NCBI GenBank assembly: GCA_036274675.1
Contig: DASUFE010000027.1
Coordinates: 1 to 23,874 of the forward strand
Direction of reading: 5' to 3'
Origin: DASUFE01 sp036274675
GTDB taxonomy: Bacteria > Pseudomonadota > Gammaproteobacteria > HTCC5015
Length of the DNA: 23,874 nucleotides
The translations under genes and the position numbers were made by a program. Below, piece by piece: positions 13,672-20,835 of the stretch (position 1 is its first letter; each line of letters opens with the position of its first letter). The notes under the pieces were generated by a model. The model was not told the origin of the DNA. It ran no database searches and saw only the letters and a list, made by a program, of their open reading frames with translations.

Positions 13672-16077
13672 TCAGGGCGCGAAGAAATCCCGGCCGGGCA
13701 GCTCCGCCAGATAAGCATCGAGGTCGATCACGCGCGAACCGGAGCCGTCCAGGGTTGGGGCGATCAACCGGCCCTCATCGAAAATAAAGCGTACGATCCC
13801 GTTACGGCCGCCGCTGGCCGGAGCTTTCAGGAAATCTTTTTCATACTTCACGGTCATGCGCCTCGCCAGGTCGTAAACCATCAGGTCGCGCCCCAGCGCC
13901 ACGAACAGAAAATCGTCCTGCACGGTGCTGGTCACGAGGCGTCCGGCCGTCTTCAGTTCGAACAGCGCCGATTCCTTGCGCGCCGCCATTTCGTACAGCA
14001 TGAACCGGCGATAAGGCCCTTCCTCATAGGACATCACGAGCGCATCGCGCCCGGTCACCGGAGACAGCTCGGTATAAGGCCGCGGTTTCAGGGTGGCAAC
14101 GGTCTTTGCAGCGTTTTTGAGGCTCGCGATCCGGTAGGAAAATTCCTGCCCGCCCTGCACGTACTCGGCGCGGAAATGCGCGGTCTCGACCACGGGCATA
14201 AGCGCGGAATTCGCCATGATGGAACTCCTGAGTTCGGGGCCGCCCTTCTCGCAGGCCGCGGTCTCGGCCGGCGAGGCGTCCACTATGCGCGCCGTCTCCG
14301 GATCGAAGCGGCCACGTTTGAAATCCGCGCCGCAGGCCAGCAGTGTGTCATGCCAGCGCCGCAGTTGCGCGACGCCCGGAGTAATGTAGTCGCTGGCTTT
14401 CACGGCAAGCGATTGGTCGTCCAGCACCACGACGTCAGGGCGCTTTTGCCGGCTCATGCGGAAATTCATTCCGAGCACGACATAACCGGGAACGGCGGTG
14501 ATCGAGTCGATGGTGTCCTGGTACGCGAAATCGCAGGCCGCGATATCGACGCGCCTGGCGAGCTGGAAGCTCTTGCGGTCGAACACATCCAGCACCACGC
14601 CGCGATATCCCCGCTGCTGCCCGTTACATAACCAGCGTCCGATATAGATGCGATCGCCTTCAAAAGCCACAGGATTGGAATAGCCGCCGAAATCCACCGG
14701 CACACTCATGACGCCTGGCGGGTCTTTCATAGCCCCGGCGGCCGGCGCAGCCCCGGCGGCGGGGAGCGCGTTTTGCTGTTTGTCTGGCGGATCCAGATAA
14801 GTTGCTTTGCGTCGCGCATTGGCCAGTTCCGCCGCATAAGAATCGTCGGCCTGTTCGGATATAAGTCGTTCCAGCAGCGCACTGCCTGCGTCGTAACGTG
14901 AAAGGCTGCGCGCCAGCCATATCGCATAGACGCCGATGACCTTTCTCGCTTCAGGTGCTAACTGCGGGCTCTGGATAAAACCCCTGATTCCGGACTCCTC
15001 GCAAGCCTCGATCGCGGCGTACAGATCGCCGTCGCGATCGAGCGCGCGCTGCGCGGCGCCGCAACCCTCTTGCAACCTCGCCAGGCGAGCGGTTTCGGAT
15101 TTAATCGTCGCGGTATCCAGCGCATAGAGCGTGAACCGCGCCGGATCTCCGAAACGCTCGGGCTTTTTCATTCCCAGCATGCGGTTGCCGCGCATGGCCA
15201 TGAAATCGGTATCGATGGGAAGACGCGCGAGCTCGATGCCGGAGGCGAGATCGATCGCCCGGACTTCCCGTGCGGCGGAATCCGGGACCGCGGCGAAAAT
15301 CACCCCTTCGGAAACGTCGAAAGACGGCAGGACCGTGCCGGCCTGAATCATTCTTTCTATTCGCGCGGAGGGCAGATCCACGACGAGCAGTCGGCCGCAA
15401 TCGGTTGCGACGACAGCCTTGTCCCCGGTGATACGCAGCGAGCCGCCGTTGCAGGCCTGGCGTCCCGGATCGCGCAGCGGCATGTCCACCGTGGCGATCC
15501 TGTCGAGATCGAAGCTGTATATGCCAAGATGCAGGCCGACCGAAACGATTTTGTTTTCCCACAAAGCGGTATCGCTGCCGCCGGCGATGGCGACGGATTT
15601 TTCGAGCTGCAGCGAAGGCAGACTGTAGACCTGTGCCGTCGTCTCGGCAGTATAGGGAGGGACGCTCAGCGTCACGATCAGGCGGTCGCCGTCGATATGC
15701 CCCCACTGGACAGGCCGCTTGAATTCCAGGGAGGACAACGGTTCCTTGCCGCCCTTGCCCCGTACCGCCAGCCTGTTGCCCGCGCTGTCCAGGAAACTGT
15801 AGACGACATAACGATCGTCCTCCGCGACAAACCTCGCGCCGGGCACGCTTTCGACGACGCGGCGTGCGTCGCCGTTCGCGGGATCCAGCAGCAGAGCATT
15901 ATGCGTGTTGCCGCTCGAGTCGGCCTGGGACAGCACGACCAGGCCGTCCTGCACGCGCAGCGGGCCGTCCAGCCCCTTGTATTCGAAGGATTTGATGACG
16001 CGGACATCGCCGGCCCACGCCGGAAACGGCATCGCCAGGACAAGCACGCAAAGCAACAACAGCGGGTTTCTCTTCAT
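13672..16077 (-). CDS. Large secreted propeller-like protein of unknown function
   Basis: An 801-residue protein with a signal peptide of 22 residues (AWA-GD) and an AGGTGA ribosome site. Residues 25-325 form repeated beta-strands of about 40 residues (LVVDLPSARIERMIQAGTV, IDLASGIELARLPIDTD), as in WD40/YVTN-type propellers. Residues 326-428 are helical and charged, with TPR-like character (LYAAIEACEESGIRGF, ALLERLISEQADDSYAAELANARR). A Pro/Ala linker (434-455) leads to a second beta-rich part, 456-801, with LAVKASDYITPGVAQLRRW and VTGRDALVMSYEEGPYRRFMLYEMA. Cysteines occur in pairs. It ends 22 bases before the cysteine-rich peptide gene. I do not recognise the family. Periplasmic or outer-surface scaffold is a guess. 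Confidence 0.8.
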   Translation of the reverse strand: MKRNPLLLLCVLVLAMPFPAWAGDVRVIKSFEYKGLDGPLRVQDGLVVLSQADSSGNTHNALLLDPANGDARRVVESVPGARFVAEDDRYVVYSFLDSAGNRLAVRGKGGKEPLSSLEFKRPVQWGHIDGDRLIVTLSVPPYTAETTAQVYSLPSLQLEKSVAIAGGSDTALWENKIVSVGLHLGIYSFDLDRIATVDMPLRDPGRQACNGGSLRITGDKAVVATDCGRLLVVDLPSARIERMIQAGTVLPSFDVSEGVIFAAVPDSAAREVRAIDLASGIELARLPIDTDFMAMRGNRMLGMKKPERFGDPARFTLYALDTATIKSETARLARLQEGCGAAQRALDRDGDLYAAIEACEESGIRGFIQSPQLAPEARKVIGVYAIWLARSLSRYDAGSALLERLISEQADDSYAAELANARRKATYLDPPDKQQNALPAAGAAPAAGAMKDPPGVMSVPVDFGGYSNPVAFEGDRIYIGRWLCNGQQRGYRGVVLDVFDRKSFQLARRVDIAACDFAYQDTIDSITAVPGYVVLGMNFRMSRQKRPDVVVLDDQSLAVKASDYITPGVAQLRRWHDTLLACGADFKRGRFDPETARIVDASPAETAACEKGGPELRSSIMANSALMPVVETAHFRAEYVQGGQEFSYRIASLKNAAKTVATLKPRPYTELSPVTGRDALVMSYEEGPYRRFMLYEMAARKESALFELKTAGRLVTSTVQDDFLFVALGRDLMVYDLARRMTVKYEKDFLKAPASGGRNGIVRFIFDEGRLIAPTLDGSGSRVIDLDAYLAELPGRDFFAP

Positions 16078-16425
16078 GAATCACCTGGGATTTGCAAAAA
16101 CAGCAGGCGCGGCGCGCTCATTATGTGAGAAAAATGTATGCCTAGGAAGCTCTGAATAATTCATCCCTGAATTCCCGGGAGCGCATCCCCGTGGCCAGGG
16201 AAGCTCGAATAAATCAGAGATTCCTGGCGTCAGCGGCCCATGCGGCAGTCGGCGAATGAATACTCTCTCCCAAACCAATATTAATGACGGGAAAAATTCC
16301 GCGGCCGTTGAATGCGGTCCGAAGCCCGGGAAGGCGCTTTTACTGTCGGTCAAAGATCCCAGAACTCTACTCATGCTTATTAATTAACCGGATGGCCGGT
16401 CAACGATTCGGAAGGAAATGACGTC
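16078..16425. other. Non-coding region between two divergent transcription units
   Basis: No gene is supported. The left end holds the leader of the secreted propeller gene. An imperfect inverted-repeat block lies at 16144-16225 (listed separately). The remaining 200 bases have translations on both strands that look like noise. The right end gives way to the AT-rich Fur-regulated promoter. Confidence 0.5.
16144..16225. repeat. Imperfect inverted repeat, possible MITE remnant
   Basis: AGGAAGCTCTGAATAATTC (16144-16162) and, inverted, GAATAAATCAGAGATTCCT (16207-16225) agree at 16 of 19 positions. The right arm also overlaps a direct copy, AGGGAAGCTCGAATAAATCA (16197-16216). Arms of this form, close to a SmaI-like CCCGGG at about 16175, look like the ends of a small non-autonomous element. 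No transposase gene and no clear target duplication are visible. Confidence 0.4.
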
Positions 16426-16454
16426 TTGATTTTTTTAGAATCCTGATAGATAAT
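16426..16454 (+). promoter_or_regulatory. Promoter of the iron-transport operon
   Basis: TTGATT (16426-16431) and GATAAT (16449-16454) are separated by 17 bases, the best-formed sigma-70 promoter in the window. The -10 element is the first third of the Fur box, so a bound Fur repressor would directly block RNA polymerase. Confidence 0.75.
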
Positions 16455-16467
16455 GAGAATCATTATC
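16449..16467. promoter_or_regulatory. Fur box
   Basis: GATAATGAGAATCATTATC matches the 19-base consensus GATAATGATAATCATTATC at 18 positions. It lies 24 bases before the start codon of the cupredoxin gene. Repression by Fur with iron is strongly implied. Confidence 0.9.
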
Positions 16468-16490
16468 AATAGCATTAGGGATTTGAGGAT

Positions 16491-16826
16491 ATGCGTAAAT
16501 CCATGGCCGCGGGTCTGTTGGCAGTATTGTCGATATTGAGCGTTCAAGTGAAAGCCGAGGATACCCCGGTTTTCGAATTGATTATCAAAGACCACCGCTT
16601 TGAACCCGCCGCGCTTGAAATACCCGCGCAAAAGAAAGTCAAACTGGTGGTGAAGAACCAGGACGCCACGCCGGAAGAATTTGAAAGCTACGAGTTGAAC
16701 CGCGAAAAAGTCATCCCCGGCAACAGTCAGGCGGTGGTCTTTATCGGCCCCCTGGCTGCAGGCGAATACCCTTTCTTCGGCGAATTCAATCAGGCGACGG
16801 CCCAAGGCAAAATCGTCGCCAAGTAA
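16491..16826 (+). CDS. Periplasmic cupredoxin-like protein of the iron-uptake cluster
   Basis: A 111-residue protein with a 22-residue signal peptide (VKA-ED). The mature domain, 28-110, is a small cupredoxin: IIKDHRFEPAALEIPAQKKV, KLVVKNQDATPEEFESYELN, REKVIPGNSQAVVFIGPL, AAGEYPFFGEFNQATAQGKI. This is the single-domain family that accompanies FTR1-type permeases (FtrB of FtrABCD; also the N-terminal domain of EfeO), where it is thought to take part in iron oxidation or hand-over. There is no cysteine, so a type 1 blue-copper centre is not possible. In relatives as I remember them the position before the last Q-A-T-A-Q-G is His (GEFH); here it is Asn99-100 region GEFN. It heads the operon, 21 bases before the permease gene. 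Confidence 0.9.
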   Translation: MRKSMAAGLLAVLSILSVQVKAEDTPVFELIIKDHRFEPAALEIPAQKKVKLVVKNQDATPEEFESYELNREKVIPGNSQAVVFIGPLAAGEYPFFGEFNQATAQGKIVAK

Positions 16827-16847
16827 AAGAAAGGATGTAAAAGTTTT

Positions 16848-17690
16848 ATGTATAGCTCGCTATTGATCGTCTTCCGTGAAATTCTCGAAGCGGCGCTCGT
16901 CATCAGCATCGTGATGGCCGCTTCGCGTAACGTATCGGGTCGCGGACGCTTTGTCAGCTTCGGGCTGATCGCCGGTTCAGCGGGCGCCGTGGTAGTGGCG
17001 ATATTCGCCGAGATGATCGCCCAGATGTTCGAGGGCGTCGGGCAGGAAGTGTTCAACGCCATCGTGCTGTTTCTTGCGGTGGGGATGCTGGCCTGGCACA
17101 ACATCTGGATGGCGCGGCACGGGCGCGAACTCGCGCACAACTTAAGTTCTGTCAGCAAGGATGTCGCGGCGGGCAAAAAACCTTTGTACTTCCTGTCGGT
17201 GGTGACCGGACTTGCGGTTCTGAGAGAAGGCTCCGAGATCGTGCTCTTTATGTATGGATTGATAGCCTCGGGCAGTGACAGCGCCTCCCTGTTGACGGGC
17301 AGCGCCCTGGGACTGTTGTCAGGCACCGCCGTCGGCTTTGGCATGTACTTCGGCTTGTTGCGCGTCTCCCAGCGCTACCTGTTCAGCGTCACCAGTGTGC
17401 TCATACTGCTGCTGGCGGCCGGAATGGCCGCGCAGGGCAGCCAGTATCTGACACAGGCGGGATACCTGCCGGAATACGGGCCATTGTGGGATACCAGCGC
17501 AATATTGCCGATGAGCTCTGTGGTTGGCCAGATCCTGCACGCCCTCGTCGGATATGTATCATCGCCGACGATCGTGCAACTCAGCTTCTATCTGGTGACC
17601 GCCGCGCTGATACTGTTGGGCAGCAAAACGCTGGGGCGACGACCCTCTTTGAACGGCCAGTCCGAACAGCAGAACGTCTCAACAGGCTGA
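16848..17690 (+). CDS. efeU: FTR1-family iron permease (EfeU/FtrC)
   Basis: A 280-residue inner-membrane permease with seven predicted helices. The two iron-binding REXXE motifs are present: REILE at 10-14 in helix 1 and REGSE at 126-130 in helix 4, in the context LAVLREGSEIVLFMYGL. The family imports ferric iron generated at the outer face by an oxidising partner. Length matches EfeU (about 276). The gene has a spacing of 21 bases to the cupredoxin gene and shares its Fur-regulated promoter. The C-terminal tail (RPSLNGQSEQQNVSTG) is polar. No EfeO or EfeB (heme peroxidase) gene follows, and no FtrD-like ferredoxin. Confidence 0.94.
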   Translation: MYSSLLIVFREILEAALVISIVMAASRNVSGRGRFVSFGLIAGSAGAVVVAIFAEMIAQMFEGVGQEVFNAIVLFLAVGMLAWHNIWMARHGRELAHNLSSVSKDVAAGKKPLYFLSVVTGLAVLREGSEIVLFMYGLIASGSDSASLLTGSALGLLSGTAVGFGMYFGLLRVSQRYLFSVTSVLILLLAAGMAAQGSQYLTQAGYLPEYGPLWDTSAILPMSSVVGQILHALVGYVSSPTIVQLSFYLVTAALILLGSKTLGRRPSLNGQSEQQNVSTG

Positions 17691-17707
17691 AGAATCCGGA
17701 AACTTCG

Positions 17708-17742
17708 CTTCCGCGCCGGCTTTCCCATGCCGGTAGAGGAAG
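17708..17742 (+). other. Hairpin between the permease and barrel genes
   Basis: CTTCC-gcg-CCGGC, loop of eight bases, GCCGG-taga-GGAAG. Two five-base stems are separated by an internal loop. It may be a partial terminator that lowers expression of the next gene, or a transcript-stability element. A run of A follows, not T. Confidence 0.35.
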
Positions 17743-17792
17743 TGTTTTCCAAAAAAAACAAACGATTCATAAAAAAATCCAGGAGTAATCTG

Positions 17793-18506
17793 ATGCGTAA
17801 AGAAAGTGTGCGCGCCGTATCCTCGGCGCTTGTACTGTCGATGGCGGGCCTTGGCAATGCGCAGGCGGGCATCGACAAGATCTATGGAACCACGGTTGAA
17901 CAGGGCGAGCTGGAACTGGAGATGCGCGGCGTTCATGTGCTCGACGATGAGGGCGGCAGCGAGGGCGATAAGACTCTCAAATTCGCCGTGGGCTATGGTG
18001 TGAATGCCTGGTGGTGGACCGAAGCATATCTTGAGTTTGAGGATGAGCGCGGCGAGGACGCCGAACTCGAGGCTTATGAACTGGAAAACATATTCCAGCT
18101 GTCGGAACCCGGTGAATACGCCGTGGACTTCGGCTTCCTGACCGAAATCGAAAAGGTTCGCGAACTGGATATCGTGGAACTGAAAGTGGGCCCGCTGTTT
18201 CAAAAAGACTTCGCCGACTGGACGGGAAAATTGAACCTGCTGACCGAAAGACAGTTCGGCGACGACAAGACCGAAGATGAATGGGAGTTCATCGGGCGCG
18301 CGCAGCTGAAGTACCGCTTGTCCTCCGCCTTCGAACCCGGCATCGAATTACATACCGAGGAACACTCCAAGGCTCTGGGAATAGTCGGCATGGGCACGAC
18401 GAGCATGAGCGAAACCCCCGTCGAATGGCTGTTCGGGTTGTTTTCCGGAATGAACGACGACACTCCGGATCTTCAGGCGCGCTGGGAACTGGAATTCGAA
18501 TTCTGA
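17793..18506 (+). CDS. Outer-membrane beta-barrel-like protein of the iron cluster
   Basis: A 237-residue protein starting at the ATG at 17793, with AGGAG seven bases upstream (an in-frame upstream ATG at 17727 lacks one). Signal peptide 1-25 (AQA-GI). The mature part is acidic and shows alternating hydrophobic residues every second position (LELEMRGVHVL, WWWTEAYLEFED, KLNLLTERQF, WEFIGRAQLKYRL, ARWELEFEF). The last residue is Phe, as needed for recognition by the Bam machinery. About 10-12 strands would fit. It is the third gene after the cupredoxin and FTR1, so a role in moving iron or in protecting the system at the outer membrane is plausible. It has no TonB box or plug, so it is not a TonB-dependent receptor. 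The family name is not known to me. Confidence 0.85.
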   Translation: MRKESVRAVSSALVLSMAGLGNAQAGIDKIYGTTVEQGELELEMRGVHVLDDEGGSEGDKTLKFAVGYGVNAWWWTEAYLEFEDERGEDAELEAYELENIFQLSEPGEYAVDFGFLTEIEKVRELDIVELKVGPLFQKDFADWTGKLNLLTERQFGDDKTEDEWEFIGRAQLKYRLSSAFEPGIELHTEEHSKALGIVGMGTTSMSETPVEWLFGLFSGMNDDTPDLQARWELEFEF

Positions 18507-18522
18507 TTGATCCCGAGCATGG

Positions 18523-18545
18523 ACAGGCCGCGCCAGGCGGCCTGT
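18523..18545 (+). terminator. Probable terminator of the iron operon
   Basis: ACAGGCCGC (18523-18531), loop GCCAG, GCGGCCTGT (18537-18545). A nine-base GC-rich perfect stem ends shortly after the barrel gene stop codon. Only TTCCCGTTT follows, so the T-run is weak. Confidence 0.6.
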
Positions 18546-18564
18546 TCCCGTTTGCCGCTTTAGG

Positions 18565-18656
18565 CTACTCGCTCCAGCATTGCTTCATTTGATTCTCACA
18601 CTCATTCCGGCAATACGTATATTGTCGGTTGCAATACTCCGCGTCATCTCCGTTCT
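18565..18656 (-). other. Cysteine-rich coding remnant, no start codon
   Basis: Directly after the stop of the next gene upstream, one minus-strand frame reads EYCNRQYTYCRNECENQMKQ and then CWSE before a TAG. The spacing C-x6-C-x3-C-x6-C is that of a helical hairpin held by two disulphides. No start codon lies in this frame after the preceding stop. It may be a truncated gene or chance. Confidence 0.3.
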
Positions 18657-19124
18657 TTAGCGGACTCGGCTCGCGGCAAGAGCGATCGGCAGGCCGAACA
18701 GCGCCAGATGCACGAACAGACTTTGCGCCAGCTGCCAGACGTCGGCCGGAGGGCCGAAGTTCGCGCGCGACAGCGGCACCACCACCAAAGTCATGGCCAG
18801 ATAGGCGATCACGCCGTAGCCAAGACCACACGGCACGGGGCGCGTTTTCAGCAATGGAACCCGGTCCGCCGCCAGGACATACGCCGCCGCGAACACATAG
18901 CTGACGAAGAAATGCAGCACCATGCCGAGCGGCATCGCGATCTGTGCGTTCGCGGGCTCATAGGCCGCAAGCCCCATCACCGAACTCGCGATCGCCTGCA
19001 GGATTCCGGAGGGCATCACGCCCTTGGCCGCCCAGATCGCGAATACCATTCCGATATCGAGAACGCCGGCGGCAAGCCCGCCCCACAGTATCGCCTCGGC
19101 CCTGCTGAAAGTCGGGAGTCTCAT
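18657..19124 (-). CDS. Four-helix integral membrane protein of unknown function
   Basis: A 155-residue protein. The ATG at 19124 has an AAGGAGG 8 bases upstream and is the clear start; the open frame further up is not coding. Hydrophobic helices lie at about 10-32, 38-52, 64-88, 100-118 and 128-150. The first is RAEAILWGGLAAGVLDIGMVFAIW, with a Gly-rich and Asp-containing pattern, followed by GILQAIASSVMGLAAYEP and a middle HFFVSYVFAAAYVLA. Small proteins with this layout are common in proteobacteria (DUF1440-like integral membrane proteins) but I cannot name the family with certainty. It is last in a probable operon of four genes on the minus strand, 87 bases after the preceding one. Confidence 0.75.
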   Translation of the reverse strand: MRLPTFSRAEAILWGGLAAGVLDIGMVFAIWAAKGVMPSGILQAIASSVMGLAAYEPANAQIAMPLGMVLHFFVSYVFAAAYVLAADRVPLLKTRPVPCGLGYGVIAYLAMTLVVVPLSRANFGPPADVWQLAQSLFVHLALFGLPIALAASRVR

Positions 19125-19211
19125 CTTCTTTCCTCCTTGGAAGCTCAACAAAGAATAGACGCTCTTTACTGAAAGTCCATGCTTCAGCAAGAAAACCCGC
19201 GGCGCATCGCC

Positions 19212-19514
19212 TTAAACCTGAGGCCCCGCTCCGGCCACGTAGGCGCCCGCCACAAAAATCAGTAATGCCGCCAGCGCCAGAAAAACGCTCCATCTCCATA
19301 TAGGGTGCCTGCGGGGCTGGTGGCCGGGCGTCCAGCCGGGAACGATGATCATGTAATAAAGCCCCGCGATCCAGGCCAGCGCCGCCATAATCATCAGCGC
19401 CTTGCCCCAAACCAGCGGCAGCCGCGGCAGCAGAACCGCCAGCACCACGCCTACCGCCATCATCAGCATGGGCACTTCCATCATATAACCGCATTGAAGA
19501 TGCCTGAGTTTCAT
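19212..19514 (-). CDS. Small three-helix membrane protein of unknown function
   Basis: A 100-residue protein. Its ATG overlaps the stop of the gene before it (ATGA at 19511-19514), so translation is coupled. Met-rich N-terminus (MKLRHLQCGYMMEVPMLMMA). Hydrophobic helices at about 12-32, 36-58 and 74-97. Between helices two and three is a short His/Arg/Pro-rich loop, GWTPGHQPRRHPIWRW, which could bind a metal or a phosphate but no family is recognised. Confidence 0.75.
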   Translation of the reverse strand: MKLRHLQCGYMMEVPMLMMAVGVVLAVLLPRLPLVWGKALMIMAALAWIAGLYYMIIVPGWTPGHQPRRHPIWRWSVFLALAALLIFVAGAYVAGAGPQV

Positions 19515-19915
19515 TGTGGAGCCTCCGTCATGTCACGCCGCACATACTGTTCGGCCCAGTCGATCATTTCGGACTGCGAGCCGCTCACGCCCGCGCTGCT
19601 GAAACCGGGCGGTATCCCTTTTTCCCGGGGATAGGGATAATAGCGCCCGGCGCCTTCATCGATCAGCAGCTGATAAACCCGTGTGTCCACATAACCCTGC
19701 TCCTCCATTTTCCGGCGCAGACTCAGCGGCCGCCTTGCGTATTCGGGCCATATCACATCGATCCAGCCCATGACTTCCTCCTTCGACCCGGCTTTTCCGG
19801 CATCCTTCCATTCCGCCGGAAGTACTTGATCCGCCGGAGCGAGGGCGTACCCCTCTGTGACAATATTAATAATGGCCCGATAAAGCCGTGTATCAATGCG
19901 CTCGTCTGTGTCCAT
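19511..19915 (-). CDS. Uncharacterised soluble protein
   Basis: A 134-residue protein with no signal peptide or membrane helix. The N-terminus is acidic (MDTDERIDTRLYRAIINIVTEG). The middle has EVMGWIDVIWPEYARRPLSLRRKMEEQGYVDTRVYQLLIDEG and near the end SQSEMIDWAEQYVRRD. The two stretches MGWIDVIWPEYARR and MIDWAEQYVRR resemble each other, hinting at an internal repeat. It follows the glycosyltransferase gene by 33 bases and overlaps the next gene by four. Function unknown. Confidence 0.7.
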   Translation of the reverse strand: MDTDERIDTRLYRAIINIVTEGYALAPADQVLPAEWKDAGKAGSKEEVMGWIDVIWPEYARRPLSLRRKMEEQGYVDTRVYQLLIDEGAGRYYPYPREKGIPPGFSSAGVSGSQSEMIDWAEQYVRRDMTEAPQ

Positions 19916-19948
19916 GTCACTGAATCCTTGCTCACTCCGGGTTCAAGA

Positions 19949-20680
19949 TCAAGGTTTATGCTCGTCGTTAAAATCATGGAAGTATTCGTCCACAAATTCC
20001 GTGTCCCGCCTCCTGAAGCTGCGCCAGATACGCCGGCCGTCGCGGAGCGGCATTAAAAAGAACGACCAGTCGCCGTACTGATCGAACTTGCGGGACGATG
20101 TCAACAGCGGCGTTTCCCAGAGCGCCCTGTACCGCAGGCCCCGCGCCTTGCCGTACTCACGAAGCCGCCGGGCCAGATCCACATCCTCGGCGATGAGAAG
20201 CCGCTCGTCGAAACCGCTGACAGCGTCGAATGCCTGCCGGGTCGTCCAGAAAGCGCCGCAGGAAATGCCGGTCGCGCGCATGACCAGGCGGAACACCGCT
20301 TCGGTGGCGCGAATTCCGCGGCTGCGCCGGTCATATCGAATATCAACGCCGCCGCCGATCGCGCCGCGCTCCAGCTCCTGCAGCACAGCGGGGAGCATTT
20401 GCGGATGCAGACGGCTGTCGGCGTCGCACGTAACGATGATTTCACCTGAGGATGCCGCCACGCCGCGGTTGCGCACCGCCGCGATGCACCGGCTTGCATC
20501 GTGAACCACCTGCGCGCCATGCTCGCGGGCAATCCGCTCCGAAGCGTCCGTGCAGCGATTCAGCACCACGACCGTCTCCACGCCCACAGTGACCGCGCGC
20601 GCCGCGGTCGCCGCCGCCTCCAGGCAGCCGCCCAGATAATACTCCTCGTTGTGGGCTGGAACTATGATTGAGATGGACAT
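19949..20680 (-). CDS. Family 2 glycosyltransferase
   Basis: A 243-residue GT-A-fold transferase without membrane helices. It starts SISIIVPAHNEEYYLGGCL (nucleotide-sugar binding). VVVLNRCTDASERIA follows at 37-51, the metal-binding CDADSR (D86, D88) is at 85-90, and the acceptor-side FDERLLIAEDVDLARRLRE at 157-175 carries the ED motif (E165, D166) that often holds the base. The layout is that of small GT2 enzymes that modify lipids or polysaccharides. The sugar and acceptor cannot be told. It is first in a likely operon with three small proteins; none of them is an obvious flippase or polymerase. Confidence 0.9.
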   Translation of the reverse strand: MSISIIVPAHNEEYYLGGCLEAAATAARAVTVGVETVVVLNRCTDASERIAREHGAQVVHDASRCIAAVRNRGVAASSGEIIVTCDADSRLHPQMLPAVLQELERGAIGGGVDIRYDRRSRGIRATEAVFRLVMRATGISCGAFWTTRQAFDAVSGFDERLLIAEDVDLARRLREYGKARGLRYRALWETPLLTSSRKFDQYGDWSFFLMPLRDGRRIWRSFRRRDTEFVDEYFHDFNDEHKP

Positions 20681-20771
20681 GCCCCCAGTATATGCGCTCC
20701 CAGCCAGAGTGATAACAGGCCGGAGTCGGCCATCAGCGCCGGGGCTTTTTATCTATTCATGCTTTCCAAAT

Positions 20772-20805
20772 AAAACTGCCCGACCGCTACCGGTCGGGCA
20801 GTTTT
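20772..20805. terminator. Strong bidirectional intrinsic terminator
   Basis: AAAACTGCCCGACCG, loop CTAC, CGGTCGGGCAGTTTT: a 15-base perfect stem. Four A precede and four T end the stem, so it can act on both strands. It ends the metalloprotease transcript on the minus strand and insulates the glycosyltransferase operon. A smaller inverted repeat, GGCCG-agt-CGGCC, lies just upstream at about 20719. Confidence 0.9.
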
Positions 20806-20835
20806 GTTTAACGCCATTTGCGGTTAAAAGATGCT

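Noticed and set aside
13380..13718. 112-residue product in a single frame
   Set aside because: The N-terminus extends into the preceding gene, and the C-terminal half is Arg-rich noise; a frameshifted Cys-rich gene explains the region better.
16081..16374. 97-residue minus-strand open frame in the divergent gap
   Set aside because: It runs through the inverted repeats, has no ribosome site and looks like noise.
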